Shown here: positions 8,058 through 16,624 of the stretch, one piece after another | How positions within the stretch are numbered: the stretch's first letter is position 1 | How the letters are laid out: each line of letters opens with the position of its first letter | Assembly: GCA_024280395.1 (NCBI GenBank) | Contig: JAJRQG010000091.1 | Span: 1 to 42,221 of the forward strand | DNA: 42,221 nt | Source: Gammaproteobacteria bacterium | GTDB taxonomy: Bacteria > Pseudomonadota > Gammaproteobacteria > Xanthomonadales > Marinicellaceae | Direction of reading: 5' to 3' | Made by a program: the position numbers and the translations under genes | The notes under the pieces: generated by a model | Seen by the model: only the letters and a program-made list of their open reading frames with translations | Told to the model about the DNA's origin: nothing | The model's database searches: none

Positions 8058-8358
8058 ATTCCTTACTGACAAATATTGAAAATTAAGCGGTGTTTGGACT
8101 TAAACACCGCTTAATTCAAAAAAACTATTCTTTTTTAATACTCAACAAAAAATTTAGTTGCCCCAACCAAACCAACATGATAACTTAGCAACATCTAATT
8201 TGAGTCCAACTTAGTATTACTTTTTTATTTTACTGTTTCTTGACTCATTTCCAAACCAAAAATAAATCGAACAAATATATATTATTAAAACAAACGTGTC
8301 TTTTATATTTCTTTATAAAGAACAAACTATCAACAACTATCATCAAAACTAATCAATT
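8058..8358 (+). promoter_or_regulatory. trxA-rho intergenic region with possible rho leader
   Basis: Beyond the trxA hairpin about 240 bp precede rho. A C-rich, G-poor stretch at 8161-8176 lies in the loop of a possible weak hairpin (GTTGC at 8157-8161 with GCAAC at 8188-8192). Such C-rich single-stranded RNA resembles a Rho-loading site, and rho is autoregulated by attenuation in E. coli. A candidate -35 (TTGACT, 8240-8245) has only a poor -10 partner near 8262-8268. I see no small ORF with a good start. Confidence 0.35.
8081..8116 (+). terminator. Hairpin terminator after trxA
   Basis: A perfect 15-bp inverted repeat (8081-8095 and 8102-8116, loop of six bases, core GCGGTGTTT/AAACACCGC) begins 23 bases after the trxA stop. 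The T-run is not immediate; a TTCTTTTTT stretch follows about 12 bases later. It probably ends trxA transcription or protects its 3' end. Confidence 0.75.
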
Positions 8359-9615
8359 ATGAATCTTACAGACCTAAAACAGTTCTCAACAAAAAAATTA
8401 ACCGAAATGGCTGTCGAAGCTGGCATTGAATTAAGAGCCAGAATACGCAAACAAGACCTCATCTTCCATATTCTAAAGAAACATGCCAAAGGAGGAGATG
8501 ATATATACGGCGGTGGCGTGCTTGAAGTACTCCCTGACGGATTTGGTTTTTTGCGATCTCCTGAAGGAAGTTATTTAGCTGGCCCTGATGATATTTATGT
8601 TTCGCCTAGTCAAATCAGAAGATTCGGTTTAAGAACTGGTGATACCATTGAAGGTAAAATTCGTCCTCCCAAGGACTCTGAAAGATATTTTGCAATGCTC
8701 AAAATTAAGACAATTAACTATGAGCCACCTGAAAATACGCGCGGTAAAATACTATTTGAAAATCTCACCCCTTTATTTGCCCAAGATCAGTTAATAATGG
8801 AACGTGGCAATGGCTCTAAAGAAGATTTAACAGCAAGAATAATCGATCTGATCTCGCCTATTGGTAAAGGACAGAGAGGATTAATTGTTTCACCTCCGAA
8901 AGCAGGTAAAACGCTAATGATGCAAAATATTGCAACCAATATTGCTTTAAACAACCCTGAAGCGAAATTATTTGTGTTGTTAATTGATGAAAGACCAGAA
9001 GAAGTCACAGAGATGCAACGCATGGTCCGTGGTGAAGTAATAGCATCAACCTTTGACGAGCCTGCCTCTCGCCATGTAATGGTTGCTGAAATGGTAATTG
9101 AACGTGCAAAACGTCTAGTTGAGCACAAACAAGATGTGATTATTCTGCTTGATTCTATCACCCGTCTAGCAAGAGCCTATAATACTGTCGCCCCCTCATC
9201 AGGAAAAGTACTGACAGGCGGAGTGGATGCTAATGCATTACAAAGACCCAAACGTTTCTTTGGTGCTGCTAGAAACATTGAAGAAGGTGGCAGCTTAACC
9301 ATTATAGCAACCGCTTTAGTAGAAACAGGTTCTAAAATGGATGAAGTGATCTTTGAAGAATTTAAAGGCACAGGTAATATGGAGATTCATTTGGATCGCC
9401 GAGTAGCCGAAAAACGTGTTTGGCCTGCGATAAATATTAATCGTTCAGGAACACGCCGTGAAGAATTAATGGTGCCTCAAGAGTTCTTAAGTAAAGCTTG
9501 GATATTGCGTAAAATTTTACATCCAATGGATGATATACAAGCCATTGAGTTTCTACTAGACAAATTAAAAGATACCAAAACCAATGAAGAATTCTTTACT
9601 TCAATGACACGATAA
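8359..9615 (+). CDS. rho: Transcription termination factor Rho
   Basis: Rho is the hexameric RNA-dependent ATPase that terminates transcription. The 418-residue length matches E. coli (419). Visible parts are the N-terminal helical domain (1-47, [18 protein letters not shown]), the RNA-binding cold-shock-like domain ([30 protein letters not shown]), the Walker A loop VSPPKAGKT, the Walker B region [17 protein letters not shown] and the Q/R-loop segments. The gene ends exactly where the convergent B2 peptidase gene ends, with no intergenic space and no visible terminator, so antisense overlap of transcripts is likely. Confidence 0.98.
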   Translation: MNLTDLKQFSTKKLTEMAVEAGIELRARIRKQDLIFHILKKHAKGGDDIYGGGVLEVLPDGFGFLRSPEGSYLAGPDDIYVSPSQIRRFGLRTGDTIEGKIRPPKDSERYFAMLKIKTINYEPPENTRGKILFENLTPLFAQDQLIMERGNGSKEDLTARIIDLISPIGKGQRGLIVSPPKAGKTLMMQNIATNIALNNPEAKLFVLLIDERPEEVTEMQRMVRGEVIASTFDEPASRHVMVAEMVIERAKRLVEHKQDVIILLDSITRLARAYNTVAPSSGKVLTGGVDANALQRPKRFFGAARNIEEGGSLTIIATALVETGSKMDEVIFEEFKGTGNMEIHLDRRVAEKRVWPAININRSGTRREELMVPQEFLSKAWILRKILHPMDDIQAIEFLLDKLKDTKTNEEFFTSMTR

Positions 9616-9996
9616 TTATTTCAAAACTGTAAATCTTTGATACAAATCTTCTGACTCATTTAGCGGTTCACCTTGGCATTCAACCCAAGCATGAGCCGCT
9701 AAATCGCTATTTTTTTTATTCACACCAAATTTATGTTCAGCTTCATAACCTGCAGATATAAGATATTGATACAACGCAATTGATCGGGGCAAACACTGAC
9801 AATCATTGATTGACCTACATGCCCAGAAATAACCCTTTATAATTGACTGAAGGGGTTTAATATTGACTTGAAAGGCATAAGGCTGGTGGAGTAATTCTCG
9901 ATAGCTAACAGTTTTTAATTGCTCATTTATCCAAATCAAGTGTTTTCTAGACTGTGGCAATAGTTGGAGAGCTCGGATTATGTCAGTTAATTTCAT
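9616..9996 (-). CDS. B2-type RiPP leader peptidase (transglutaminase-like fold)
   Basis: The 126-residue protein matches the lasso-peptide B2 family (Transglut_core3), cysteine proteases that remove the leader from a RiPP precursor. The catalytic Cys68 lies in DCQCLPRSIALYQYLISAGY and His102 in LAAHAWVECQGEPLN, with the typical LYQRFTVL ending. Length fits a stand-alone B2 (a fused B1 domain would add about 80 residues). It overlaps the HPr-kinase-like gene by 14 bases and is the last gene of the locus. It should cut the leader of the 53-residue precursor encoded at 10855-11016. The family assignment is strong; the substrate is inferred from position. Confidence 0.85.
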   Translation of the reverse strand: MKLTDIIRALQLLPQSRKHLIWINEQLKTVSYRELLHQPYAFQVNIKPLQSIIKGYFWACRSINDCQCLPRSIALYQYLISAGYEAEHKFGVNKKNSDLAAHAWVECQGEPLNESEDLYQRFTVLK

Positions 9997-10846
9997 TAAG
10001 CAGATTATACAACCGATCGAGGCTTTTCTTACTGTGTTGATAATTTAAACGGTAGCTTTTAACCTTAGAACTGGCTTGGTGACAAAAAGACAGGTGATTT
10101 TGCAATTCGTTTTTGGCAAATAACTTGGTGGCAACTGAGTGTTTAACAAGAGATTTAATGGCATCAAAAGTATCCATAAATGCTAACCCTGTTTCATCTT
10201 TTGATTTCTGTGCAAATAAGAAAATTGTTTCTGAAACGATGGCATCTTCTTTATACTGCTCATTAGCGACTAATTTCAACTGTGGAAAGTTAGGCAATAC
10301 TGTTAAATTTCCGTCAACAATTTTTAGTGGCAATATGTCATCTGCTAAACGTCGAACTTTTGGTTGTTTATCCATAAATTTGGCAATAGTGGACTTACCA
10401 GTTCCTGAATTACCCGTTAAAATGAAAACCTTATCATTTAAAAAAAAAGCAGAAGCATGCAAACAAAACACCTTATTCATGGCAAGATTCAAAATTAGAA
10501 CTGGGCCCAATAATAAGGTATCATCGGCACAACGAGAATTGCATTGAATTGTCTTTCTATTCAACTGATAACTTTGGTTCTTAGTTTTCAATAAATAACC
10601 TGTTGGCATAGCTGAATCAACACATAAATAATAAGCATTTTCGCCAATGTGCGCGCAATCATTGAATAGATTGGAGAAAACTGAATAATTTGGAGTTACC
10701 GTTGATGTATGAATTACACTACAGGAATTAATTTTACGAAAACTCGAAAGAGCATCAATCCTTTGATCGGACAGATACTCTGAATCAGCGATATGGTAGG
10801 TGTATTGGTCTTGACTGTCAGTCTTAGTGTTGCTTAAATACCGCAC
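9983..10846 (-). CDS. HPr-kinase-like protein of RiPP locus
   Basis: A 287-residue protein with an HPr kinase-like C-terminal domain. Features are CLHASAF (His130), the Walker A loop GNSGTGKST at about 145-153 and the acidic RLADDILPL at 167-174. The N-terminal 110 residues are not recognised. Such proteins occur in RiPP clusters; the paeninodin kinase phosphorylates the precursor peptide, so phosphorylation of a Ser in the neighbouring precursor is plausible. The start is a GTG eight bases after the precursor stop; the nearby ATG is out of frame. It overlaps the B2 gene. Histidine-protein (PTS) regulation is unlikely because no PTS gene is near. Confidence 0.75.
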   Translation of the reverse strand: MRYLSNTKTDSQDQYTYHIADSEYLSDQRIDALSSFRKINSCSVIHTSTVTPNYSVFSNLFNDCAHIGENAYYLCVDSAMPTGYLLKTKNQSYQLNRKTIQCNSRCADDTLLLGPVLILNLAMNKVFCLHASAFFLNDKVFILTGNSGTGKSTIAKFMDKQPKVRRLADDILPLKIVDGNLTVLPNFPQLKLVANEQYKEDAIVSETIFLFAQKSKDETGLAFMDTFDAIKSLVKHSVATKLFAKNELQNHLSFCHQASSKVKSYRLNYQHSKKSLDRLYNLLNEIN

Positions 10847-10854
10847 ATGTTTTC

Positions 10855-11016
10855 TTATAGGCCCAGCACTTTTTCAGATCCAGGATTACCACTGTCACCA
10901 CTGCCAAAGGATCCTCCCATTGTCACATCTCTAATATCACCCAGGCTTACAAGCTCTGGTTTTTTATAATTCTTTTTAATTTGATGTTTGGTTTGTTTTT
11001 TATTTTCTTTAATCAT
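10855..11016 (-). CDS. Lasso-type RiPP precursor peptide (53 residues)
   Basis: A short gene read on the minus strand from an ATG at 11016 to a TAA at 10857-10855, with a GGGAAG ribosome-binding site about 9 bases upstream. The leader (residues 1-33) is lysine-rich and ends YKKPELVSLGDIRDVTM, which fits the lasso leader pattern Y-x-x-P-x-L-x-x-x-G with a Thr at the -2 position. The predicted core is GGSFGSGDSGNPGSEKVLGL. It starts with Gly and has Asp at position 8, compatible with an eight-residue macrolactam ring. Directly downstream are an HPr-kinase-like gene and a B2 peptidase gene. No cyclase or PqqD-like gene is nearby, so the mature structure is uncertain. Confidence 0.8.
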   Translation of the reverse strand: MIKENKKQTKHQIKKNYKKPELVSLGDIRDVTMGGSFGSGDSGNPGSEKVLGL

Positions 11017-11043
11017 TTCATGCTTCCCACATTCTTACCTACT

Positions 11044-11072
11044 ATTATTAACAATTCAAAATTCGTTGTAAA
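11044..11072 (-). promoter_or_regulatory. Candidate promoter of RiPP locus
   Basis: On the minus strand, TTTACA (11072-11067) and AATAAT (11049-11044) are separated by 17 bases, and the precursor ATG lies 27 bases past the -10. The site is between pepN and the precursor gene, which share the strand, so read-through from pepN is the alternative. Confidence 0.4.
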
Positions 11073-11083
11073 GCTAAATATTG

Positions 11084-13705
11084 CTAACTTAACGCCTTAT
11101 CAACAATTTCAAATACATCTGGAGATAAATCTTCAGAATTTTTTATTCTTGTCAATTGTTGTGACATTAATTCTCTTCGAGGTTTATCAAATTTTTTCCA
11201 AGTATTAAATATTGATACCATTCTAGAAGCCACTTGTGGATTGATTTTATTTAAAGCAATCACTTGATTGGCCAAAAACTCATAGCCCTTTCCGGAATCT
11301 TGATGAAAGTGCAATAAATTACTGGAAGAAAAAGCCCCAATCAAAGAGCGAACCTTATTGGGGTTCTCTATGCTAAATGCTTTGTGTTGCATCAATTCAA
11401 CAACATTGTCTAAAGTTCCAAAGGCAGGTGAGGTCGCCTGCAAAATAAACCATTTATCCATGACTAAAGCGTTGTCTTGCCACTTTTCATAGAAATCTAC
11501 CAATAATTCATTGTATCCTTCTGCTTGATTGTGCACATAAAAACTTAAAGCTGAAATACTGTCAGTCATATTATTAGCTGCTTCATACTGTTGTTTACAT
11601 AAGCGCTTAATATCTGGATTGTCAGAACTCATTAAATAAGACAAACAAGTATTTTTAAGGCTGCGTTTTGCCACATCATTAGATTCTACTTTGTATTTCC
11701 CCTCTACAAAATTTTGATTATATACCGATAAAAATTCTACTTCTAAAGCATTGGCCAAAGCTTTTTTTACAAATTCACGTGCCTGATGAAGTGCATCGAC
11801 CTGGATGTCTTCCATTGAAACCATCAAGGTCTTTAAGTCGGGTAATGCTAAAGTTTCTGCCAATAAAGAAGGGTCTGTTTCAAAATCAGTCAATACTTGT
11901 CCAATTGCTTGAACAAAATATTTGGGACAACTCGCATCCTTTTCCTTAAGCATTGTTTCATAAACTTCTACAATTACTTGGTTTGACATAATCTGTGCGG
12001 CATTCCAGCGGTTATACGAATCAGTATCAAATTTTATCAATTGAATTAAATCATCAGTACTCTGTTTAAATTCAACATTCACAGGAGCGGAAAATCCTCT
12101 AAAAACTGAAGCAATAGGTTTTTCGGCTATGTTTTTAAAAACCAATTTATGTTTCTTTTTGGTAAGCTGGAATACTTGCTCATTATTGCCATCTTGATCC
12201 AAAGGCAGCTGATTTCCATCGTTTGAAAATAATGCCACACGCATAGGAATTAACATCGGTTGGTAATCTTTTTTATCTACATTAGCAGGGTGTTTTTGTT
12301 TGATTTTTAATGTATATTCTTGTTTTTTAGCGTTGTATTTCTCTTTGATTTTCATTCTTGGCGTACCATTTTGAGAATACCACAGTTCAAATTGATCCAA
12401 GTTTGTGTTGTTGGCATCAGCTAGGGCTTTTCTGAAATGGTCACAAGTAACTGCTTGACCATCATGGCGTTTGAAATACAAATCAACGCCTTTTCTAAAC
12501 CCTTCCTCGCCAAAAAGAGTATGGTAGATGCGCACGATTTCTGCACCTTTTTCATAAACAGTCAATGTATAAAAGTTATTGATTTCGATGAACGAATCTG
12601 GACGAATTGGATGTGACATCGGACCCGCATCTTCGGTAAACTGGAAAGCTTTAAGTGTACGTACATCTTCTATTCTTTTTACTGCTCGAGATTGCATATC
12701 TGCAGTAAATTCTTGGTCTCTAAAAACCGTTAATCCTTCTTTAAGACTAAGTTGAAACCAGTCCTGACAGGTGACACGATTGCCAGTCCAATTGTGAAAA
12801 TATTCATGGCCAATAACGGCTTCTACACCTATAAAATCCTTGTCAGTAGCTGTTTCTGGGCGGGCTAGCACATATTTAGAATTAAAAATATTCAATCCCT
12901 TATTTTCCATCGCCCCCATATTAAAATCATTGGTTGCCACAATATTGTATTGCGACAAATCATAAGCCAAGCCAAATCTTTGTTCATCCCATTTCATGGA
13001 GCGAATCAATGAATCCATGGCATATTGACAAGCATTGATGTTTTCTTCTTCTACATAAATGCGCAATGCAACATTGTTGCCTTCACTGGTCATGTAGTTT
13101 TCTTCAATATAAGACAGATTGCCCGCAACAACAGCAAATAAATAACTGGGTTTTGGATGTGGGTCAGACCATTTGGCATAATGTTTGCCATTGCTCAATG
13201 TGCTAGAATGAATCAAATTACCATTGGATAACAATACTGGATATTTATCCTTGTTGGCCACCAATGTCACCTCAAAAGGCGCCATTACATCAGGTCGATC
13301 AGGATAATAGGTGATTTTTCTAAAACCTTCTGCCTCACATTGTGTAAGAAAAAATTCACCTGATTGATAAAACCCTTCTAAAGCTTTATTTTTACTGGGA
13401 TAAATCTTGTTTTCAACCTGTAACTCAAAATCATTTGGAAGATTTTCTATTTTCAATGTTTCTTCATCGACAGAATATTCAGAAGCTTGTAACTTTCTTC
13501 CATCCAATATTATGCTCAATAAATCAAGGTTAACACCGTTTAATTCTAGTACATTGTTTGACGATTTATTCTTGTTGAATCTAATTCTGGACTTCACCAG
13601 TGTAAATGTTGGCTCAATCATCAGGGCCAAACTAACAGATTCCACCAAATAATTGGGTTTCTGGTAATCTTTTCTATAAATAACAGGGTTGTTATCGGGC
13701 TTCAT
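11084..13705 (-). CDS. pepN: Aminopeptidase N (M1 family)
   Basis: An 873-residue zinc aminopeptidase that removes N-terminal residues from peptides in the cytoplasm; E. coli PepN has 870. The exopeptidase motif FNMGAMENKGLN precedes the zinc site His300-Glu301-x-x-His304 (VIGHEYFHNWTGNRVTCQDW) and the third ligand Glu in LKEGLTVFRDQEF. The C-terminal half is the long helical domain of bacterial PepN. There is no signal peptide. It stands 67 bp upstream of the RiPP precursor gene on the same strand; a functional link is not implied. Confidence 0.97.
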   Translation of the reverse strand: MKPDNNPVIYRKDYQKPNYLVESVSLALMIEPTFTLVKSRIRFNKNKSSNNVLELNGVNLDLLSIILDGRKLQASEYSVDEETLKIENLPNDFELQVENKIYPSKNKALEGFYQSGEFFLTQCEAEGFRKITYYPDRPDVMAPFEVTLVANKDKYPVLLSNGNLIHSSTLSNGKHYAKWSDPHPKPSYLFAVVAGNLSYIEENYMTSEGNNVALRIYVEEENINACQYAMDSLIRSMKWDEQRFGLAYDLSQYNIVATNDFNMGAMENKGLNIFNSKYVLARPETATDKDFIGVEAVIGHEYFHNWTGNRVTCQDWFQLSLKEGLTVFRDQEFTADMQSRAVKRIEDVRTLKAFQFTEDAGPMSHPIRPDSFIEINNFYTLTVYEKGAEIVRIYHTLFGEEGFRKGVDLYFKRHDGQAVTCDHFRKALADANNTNLDQFELWYSQNGTPRMKIKEKYNAKKQEYTLKIKQKHPANVDKKDYQPMLIPMRVALFSNDGNQLPLDQDGNNEQVFQLTKKKHKLVFKNIAEKPIASVFRGFSAPVNVEFKQSTDDLIQLIKFDTDSYNRWNAAQIMSNQVIVEVYETMLKEKDASCPKYFVQAIGQVLTDFETDPSLLAETLALPDLKTLMVSMEDIQVDALHQAREFVKKALANALEVEFLSVYNQNFVEGKYKVESNDVAKRSLKNTCLSYLMSSDNPDIKRLCKQQYEAANNMTDSISALSFYVHNQAEGYNELLVDFYEKWQDNALVMDKWFILQATSPAFGTLDNVVELMQHKAFSIENPNKVRSLIGAFSSSNLLHFHQDSGKGYEFLANQVIALNKINPQVASRMVSIFNTWKKFDKPRRELMSQQLTRIKNSEDLSPDVFEIVDKALS

Positions 13706-13826
13706 TTTATAACCAAGACAAATTAAAATTACATTATAACTTACTTTTTACAATCTAACGTAAACAATTATCAACCTAGACCTTTTAGATTAACATGAAT
13801 TCAAACTGAATAAATTTTTTCAAAAT

Positions 13827-13856
13827 TTGACACAACAATGGTGTTAAATATATACT
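13827..13856 (+). promoter_or_regulatory. Strong sigma-70-type promoter
   Basis: TTGACA at 13827-13832 and TATACT at 13851-13856 are 18 bases apart, about 30 bases before the ATG of the downstream exported-protein gene, which also has an AGGAAA ribosome-binding site. Confidence 0.7.
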
Positions 13857-13885
13857 GTTTTTAAAATATTAACTAGGAAAATACT

Positions 13886-14290
13886 ATGAAGATAAAGATT
13901 TTGGTACTTTTGTTACTTACGTCTCTGATTGTCTCTGCCAATCCTTTTGCAAAGCCATCGGAGCCTAGTGGAATTTTGAGGTTTAATCAAACACATCCTT
14001 CTGCCAATATTTTTCCAGTTACATTGTTTGAAATTGATGGGAAACAAATTGTTAATCGAAACCCGGCTGTGTGGTTAAAACCTGGCAAACACACCATTAA
14101 AGTGAATTCGAAAATTGATTTAAATAGCCGCAGTAAACCTGTGATTAGCTTGCAAAAAGTCAATACAAGAAAACAAGACAATTTCACTTTAGACATCGTG
14201 GTTGAAGATGGAAAAACTTACTATGTTGGATATGATACCAACGATAGAGACCCAAATAAATGGCGACCAGTACTCTGGAAAGTTAAATAA
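13886..14290 (+). CDS. Small exported protein of unknown function
   Basis: The 134-residue protein has a cleavable signal peptide (about residues 1-18, ending VSANP). The mature part looks like a small beta-rich domain: FPVTLFEIDGKQIVNRNPAVWLKPGKHTIKV suggests a PEGA-like carbohydrate- or wall-associated strand pattern. The end, TYYVGYDTNDRDPNKWRPVLWKV, resembles C-termini of uncharacterised periplasmic proteins. It is monocistronic, with its own strong promoter and a terminator after it. I do not recognise a named family with confidence. Confidence 0.7.
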   Translation: MKIKILVLLLLTSLIVSANPFAKPSEPSGILRFNQTHPSANIFPVTLFEIDGKQIVNRNPAVWLKPGKHTIKVNSKIDLNSRSKPVISLQKVNTRKQDNFTLDIVVEDGKTYYVGYDTNDRDPNKWRPVLWKVK

Positions 14291-14313
14291 AACCCAAAGT
14301 AAAATCTAAGATG

Positions 14314-14343
14314 AAAAGACAGTCAATTATGTGATTGTCTTTT
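14314..14343. terminator. Bidirectional terminator between convergent genes
   Basis: A 12-bp stem with one G-T mismatch (14314-14325 with 14332-14343, core AAAAGACA/TGTCTTTT) is flanked by A and T runs in both directions. It lies between the exported-protein gene (+) and tatC (-), two bases from the tatC stop, and can serve both. Confidence 0.75.
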
Positions 14344-14345
14344 TA

Positions 14346-15086
14346 TTATTCTTTGACAGCTTCTTGTTTGTCTTTTTTCTTTTTTAAAATTTTCCCCATC
14401 ACAATCCCCAGCTCAAACAACATCCACATGGGAATCGCCATTAACGTTTGAGAAATCATATCGGGAGGGGTCAATATCATCCCAACAACAAACACGCCGA
14501 CCACTACATAAGGGCGAGAATTGGCCAATTTTTCAGGTGTTGTTACACCCAATAAGATCATCAATATTACTGCAATTGGCACTTCAAAGGCCAAGCCAAA
14601 GGCAAAGAATAGACGCACCACAATATCCAAATAACTGTTTATATCTGGCATGTAATTGACACCAACTGGTGAAATAGCTGGAATAAATTGAAACAAAATG
14701 GGAAAGATGACAAAGTAGGCAAAGACACAGCCCAAATAAAACAGGAATATACTGGAAAACAACAAAGGTCGGGCAATTCTCTTTTCATTTTTATACAAAC
14801 CTGGTGCAACAAAAGCCCAAATCTGGTACAAAATAAAAGGCATGGCAAGAATAATACTCAATATAAAAACCATTTTAAATGGCGTCAAAAAGGGCGATAA
14901 AACGCCAGTAGCAATCATACTGGAGCCTTCAGGCAAATACTTCATAACGGGAGTAGCCATCAGGGTATAAATCTTTCCAGCAAATGGCAATTGGACAATC
15001 ACAATGACAAGAATGGCCACAACAACCTTCACTAAACGGCTACGAAGTTCTATTAGATGAGATACAAAGGTTTGATGGTCTGACAC
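14346..15086 (-). CDS. tatC: Sec-independent protein translocase TatC
   Basis: TatC is the signal-peptide receptor of the twin-arginine translocase, which exports folded proteins. From a GTG at 15086 the protein has 246 residues and begins MSDHQTFVSHLIELRSRL, matching the family. A TTG at 15098 is an alternative. The GTG overlaps the tatB stop as TAGTG, indicating coupling. Six membrane helices are apparent, with the conserved loops FVAPGLYKNEK and the Glu in LAFEVPI. The C-terminal tail is lysine-rich and cytoplasmic. Confidence 0.95.
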   Translation of the reverse strand: MSDHQTFVSHLIELRSRLVKVVVAILVIVIVQLPFAGKIYTLMATPVMKYLPEGSSMIATGVLSPFLTPFKMVFILSIILAMPFILYQIWAFVAPGLYKNEKRIARPLLFSSIFLFYLGCVFAYFVIFPILFQFIPAISPVGVNYMPDINSYLDIVVRLFFAFGLAFEVPIAVILMILLGVTTPEKLANSRPYVVVGVFVVGMILTPPDMISQTLMAIPMWMLFELGIVMGKILKKKKDKQEAVKE

Positions 15087-15394
15087 TACTTGTTCCAATC
15101 CTTGGTTTCCGGGATTTTTTCACCGGCTTGTTTTGCAATGCCTTTTAATTCCTCAGAAATATCAGACACTGCTTCTTTGGTGTTCTTTAAAATGTTATTT
15201 TCAGCCAAACGTTTATTGAGTTCTTCGGTTTCAAATTCGCTTTGGACTTCACGCTTAACATTTTCAAAGGTTCTTTTGGCCTTACCAATAAAGCGACCCA
15301 TTTTTCTTGCAACAGCAGGCAAACGCTCTGGACCAATCACGATTAACGCAATCACCAAAACCATAAACAGTTCTGAAAAACCAATATCAAACAT
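15086..15394 (-). CDS. tatB: Sec-independent protein translocase TatB
   Basis: TatB (102 residues) binds substrates with TatC. The N-terminal helix MFDIGFSELFMVLVIALIVIG has the conserved Glu8 and is followed by PERLPAVARKMGRFIGKAKR, the hallmark amphipathic helix of TatB. A charged C-terminal tail follows. It lies 87 bp downstream of tatA, an unusually wide gap that contains a REP-like repeat, and overlaps tatC. Confidence 0.95.
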   Translation of the reverse strand: MFDIGFSELFMVLVIALIVIGPERLPAVARKMGRFIGKAKRTFENVKREVQSEFETEELNKRLAENNILKNTKEAVSDISEELKGIAKQAGEKIPETKDWNK

Positions 15395-15440
15395 TACGCA
15401 ATTCCATCATTCCAAAAAAACAGAAACCAATTACCAAACC

Positions 15441-15466
15441 CGTCATTCCCGCGCAGGCGGGAACCC
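15441..15466. repeat. REP-like palindrome (CGTCATTCCCGC...) between tatB and tatA
   Basis: CGTCATTCCC is followed by a perfect 7-bp inverted repeat: TTCCCGC (15446-15452), a four-base loop, and GCGGGAA (15457-15463). ATTCCC-N8-GGGAA palindromes like this are widespread dispersed repeats in proteobacteria (similar to Neisseria dRS3). A diverged copy lies inverted at 18176-18206. It sits within the tat operon and could form an RNA hairpin between tatA and tatB. Confidence 0.7.
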
Positions 15467-15481
15467 ATAACAAATATACAA

Positions 15482-15712
15482 TTAAGACTTATCAGAATCC
15501 TTAGACTTAGACTCAGCTTCATCAGTTACTTTCTCAGCCGTTGCTTCTGTTTTATCTTCTGCAATTTCAGGTTTTTCATCGTCTTTGATGCCTTTTTTAA
15601 AGCCTTTAACAGCTTCTCCCAGGTCTCCACCGATGTTCTTTAATTTTTTTGTACCAAAAATCAAAACAACAATAAGAAGAATTATGCCAATCTGTACAGG
15701 ACTAATACCCAT
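15482..15712 (-). CDS. tatA: Sec-independent protein translocase TatA
   Basis: TatA (76 residues from the ATG at 15712) forms the pore or membrane-thinning oligomer of the Tat system. It begins [20 protein letters not shown], then has the hinge and amphipathic helix [21 protein letters not shown]. The acidic, lysine-rich tail is typical. A TTG four codons upstream is possible but lacks family support. It is the first gene of tatABC. Confidence 0.93.
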   Translation of the reverse strand: MGISPVQIGIILLIVVLIFGTKKLKNIGGDLGEAVKGFKKGIKDDEKPEIAEDKTEATAEKVTDEAESKSKDSDKS

Positions 15713-15814
15713 GTTAATCTCCAAGTAATTTTTAAATATAATGTGGGCATTATAGCTTTTTTAAAGCATTAGTAAAAACTAATATGCCAAAAGCCCTCAG
15801 AGAAAAGAAGATTT

Positions 15815-15850
15815 AACCACGAAGAACATGATGAAAAGCAAGAAAAACAT
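15815..15850. repeat. Nonamer-periodic dispersed repeat
   Basis: Four diverged 9-bp units starting with AACCACGAA at 15815 follow one another. The sequence resembles the element at 26735-26770. It lies in the 15713-15971 gap between tatA and the AT-rich islet; nothing else was found there. Confidence 0.45.
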
Positions 15851-15971
15851 CAGTAAAACCAATCTAAAAACCTCCAGTAGAAGTGATGCTTTAGCTTCGC
15901 CGAATTAAACTCATTTTATTAACTCCCATGTTAGACCCTAACGATTTATAAAGAACCCTGACTGAGATTTT

Positions 15972-16556
15972 TTATTGTCTATTTACTCTAGACTTCAACT
16001 CATGTTTATGAAATTCTTTAGCCAAAGTTTCTATTTCTTGGAAAATACAATCATTTTTTATATTAACATTATTTTTGGTGCTAGATTTTTTTCTTAGTTC
16101 AAAAACAAATGTCTCACATGTGTTCCACATTCTGATAATGTTAGAATAATATAACCTATGAAATAAACGATAATCAAAAGCACCTTCTCTTATTCCCCCA
16201 GCAACAAACTCATAATAATTTAATATATAAATTATTACTTCTCTTTCTTCAAGCCCTTTTTTATCTAGAAGATCTTTCTCTAGGTACTTAGAAAAAGAAG
16301 AGTTTTTATTAACAAGATTGTTAAATTTAGACAATTTTTGGGCAAGCTCTAAATCTGTGATTTCTTGAGTTAAAAGTGAAACTGTTGATGTTCTTCCAGA
16401 TATAATTTGTTGTCTAATTAGAGCTAGTAATCCCATAAATACCGTAATTGCAATACTGTTTACTGTTCTGGTTACAATGATATCATTAATTATTGCTCCA
16501 GCAGAGAATAAAATAAATATGCTGTAGTATAAGTTTTGTTTGTTTTTTTGTGTCAT
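15972..16556 (-). CDS. DUF4760-like membrane protein
   Basis: This 194-residue protein has two N-terminal helices (about 8-26 and 30-48). A cytoplasmic domain with a pattern seen in DUF4760 proteins follows: VIIYILNYYEFVAGGIREGAFDYRLF, then RLYYSNIIRMWNTCETFV. No catalytic motif is visible and the function is unknown. It is the last of three minus-strand orphan genes in an AT-rich islet between tatA and cca. It is preceded by a strong hairpin (16572-16602) only 16 bases before its ATG and has no clear ribosome-binding site, so its expression may be restricted. Confidence 0.65.
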   Translation of the reverse strand: MTQKNKQNLYYSIFILFSAGAIINDIIVTRTVNSIAITVFMGLLALIRQQIISGRTSTVSLLTQEITDLELAQKLSKFNNLVNKNSSFSKYLEKDLLDKKGLEEREVIIYILNYYEFVAGGIREGAFDYRLFHRLYYSNIIRMWNTCETFVFELRKKSSTKNNVNIKNDCIFQEIETLAKEFHKHELKSRVNRQ

Positions 16557-16571
16557 GATTGTTTATCCATA

Positions 16572-16602
16572 AAAAAGCCAACAAAAGTTATGTTGGCTTT
16601 TT
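16572..16602. terminator. Strong 12-bp hairpin upstream of the DUF4760-like gene
   Basis: AAAAAGCCAACA (16572-16583) and TGTTGGCTTTTT (16591-16602) form a perfect stem with a 7-base loop. On the minus strand it ends in six T residues, a good intrinsic terminator for the short ORF at 16625-16666, and it sits just ahead of the next gene like an attenuator. Confidence 0.75.
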
Positions 16603-16624
16603 AATTAGACCAAAATTATTAAAA

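Noticed and set aside
10855-11016. Reading the precursor as a random Gly/Ser-rich ORF
   Set aside because: The leader motif, ribosome-binding site, and adjacent B2 peptidase and kinase genes together argue for a real precursor.
10981-11208. 75-codon plus-strand frame over the RiPP promoter
   Set aside because: It is antisense to the precursor leader and the pepN end, and its hydrophobicity comes from the complement of lysine-rich codons.
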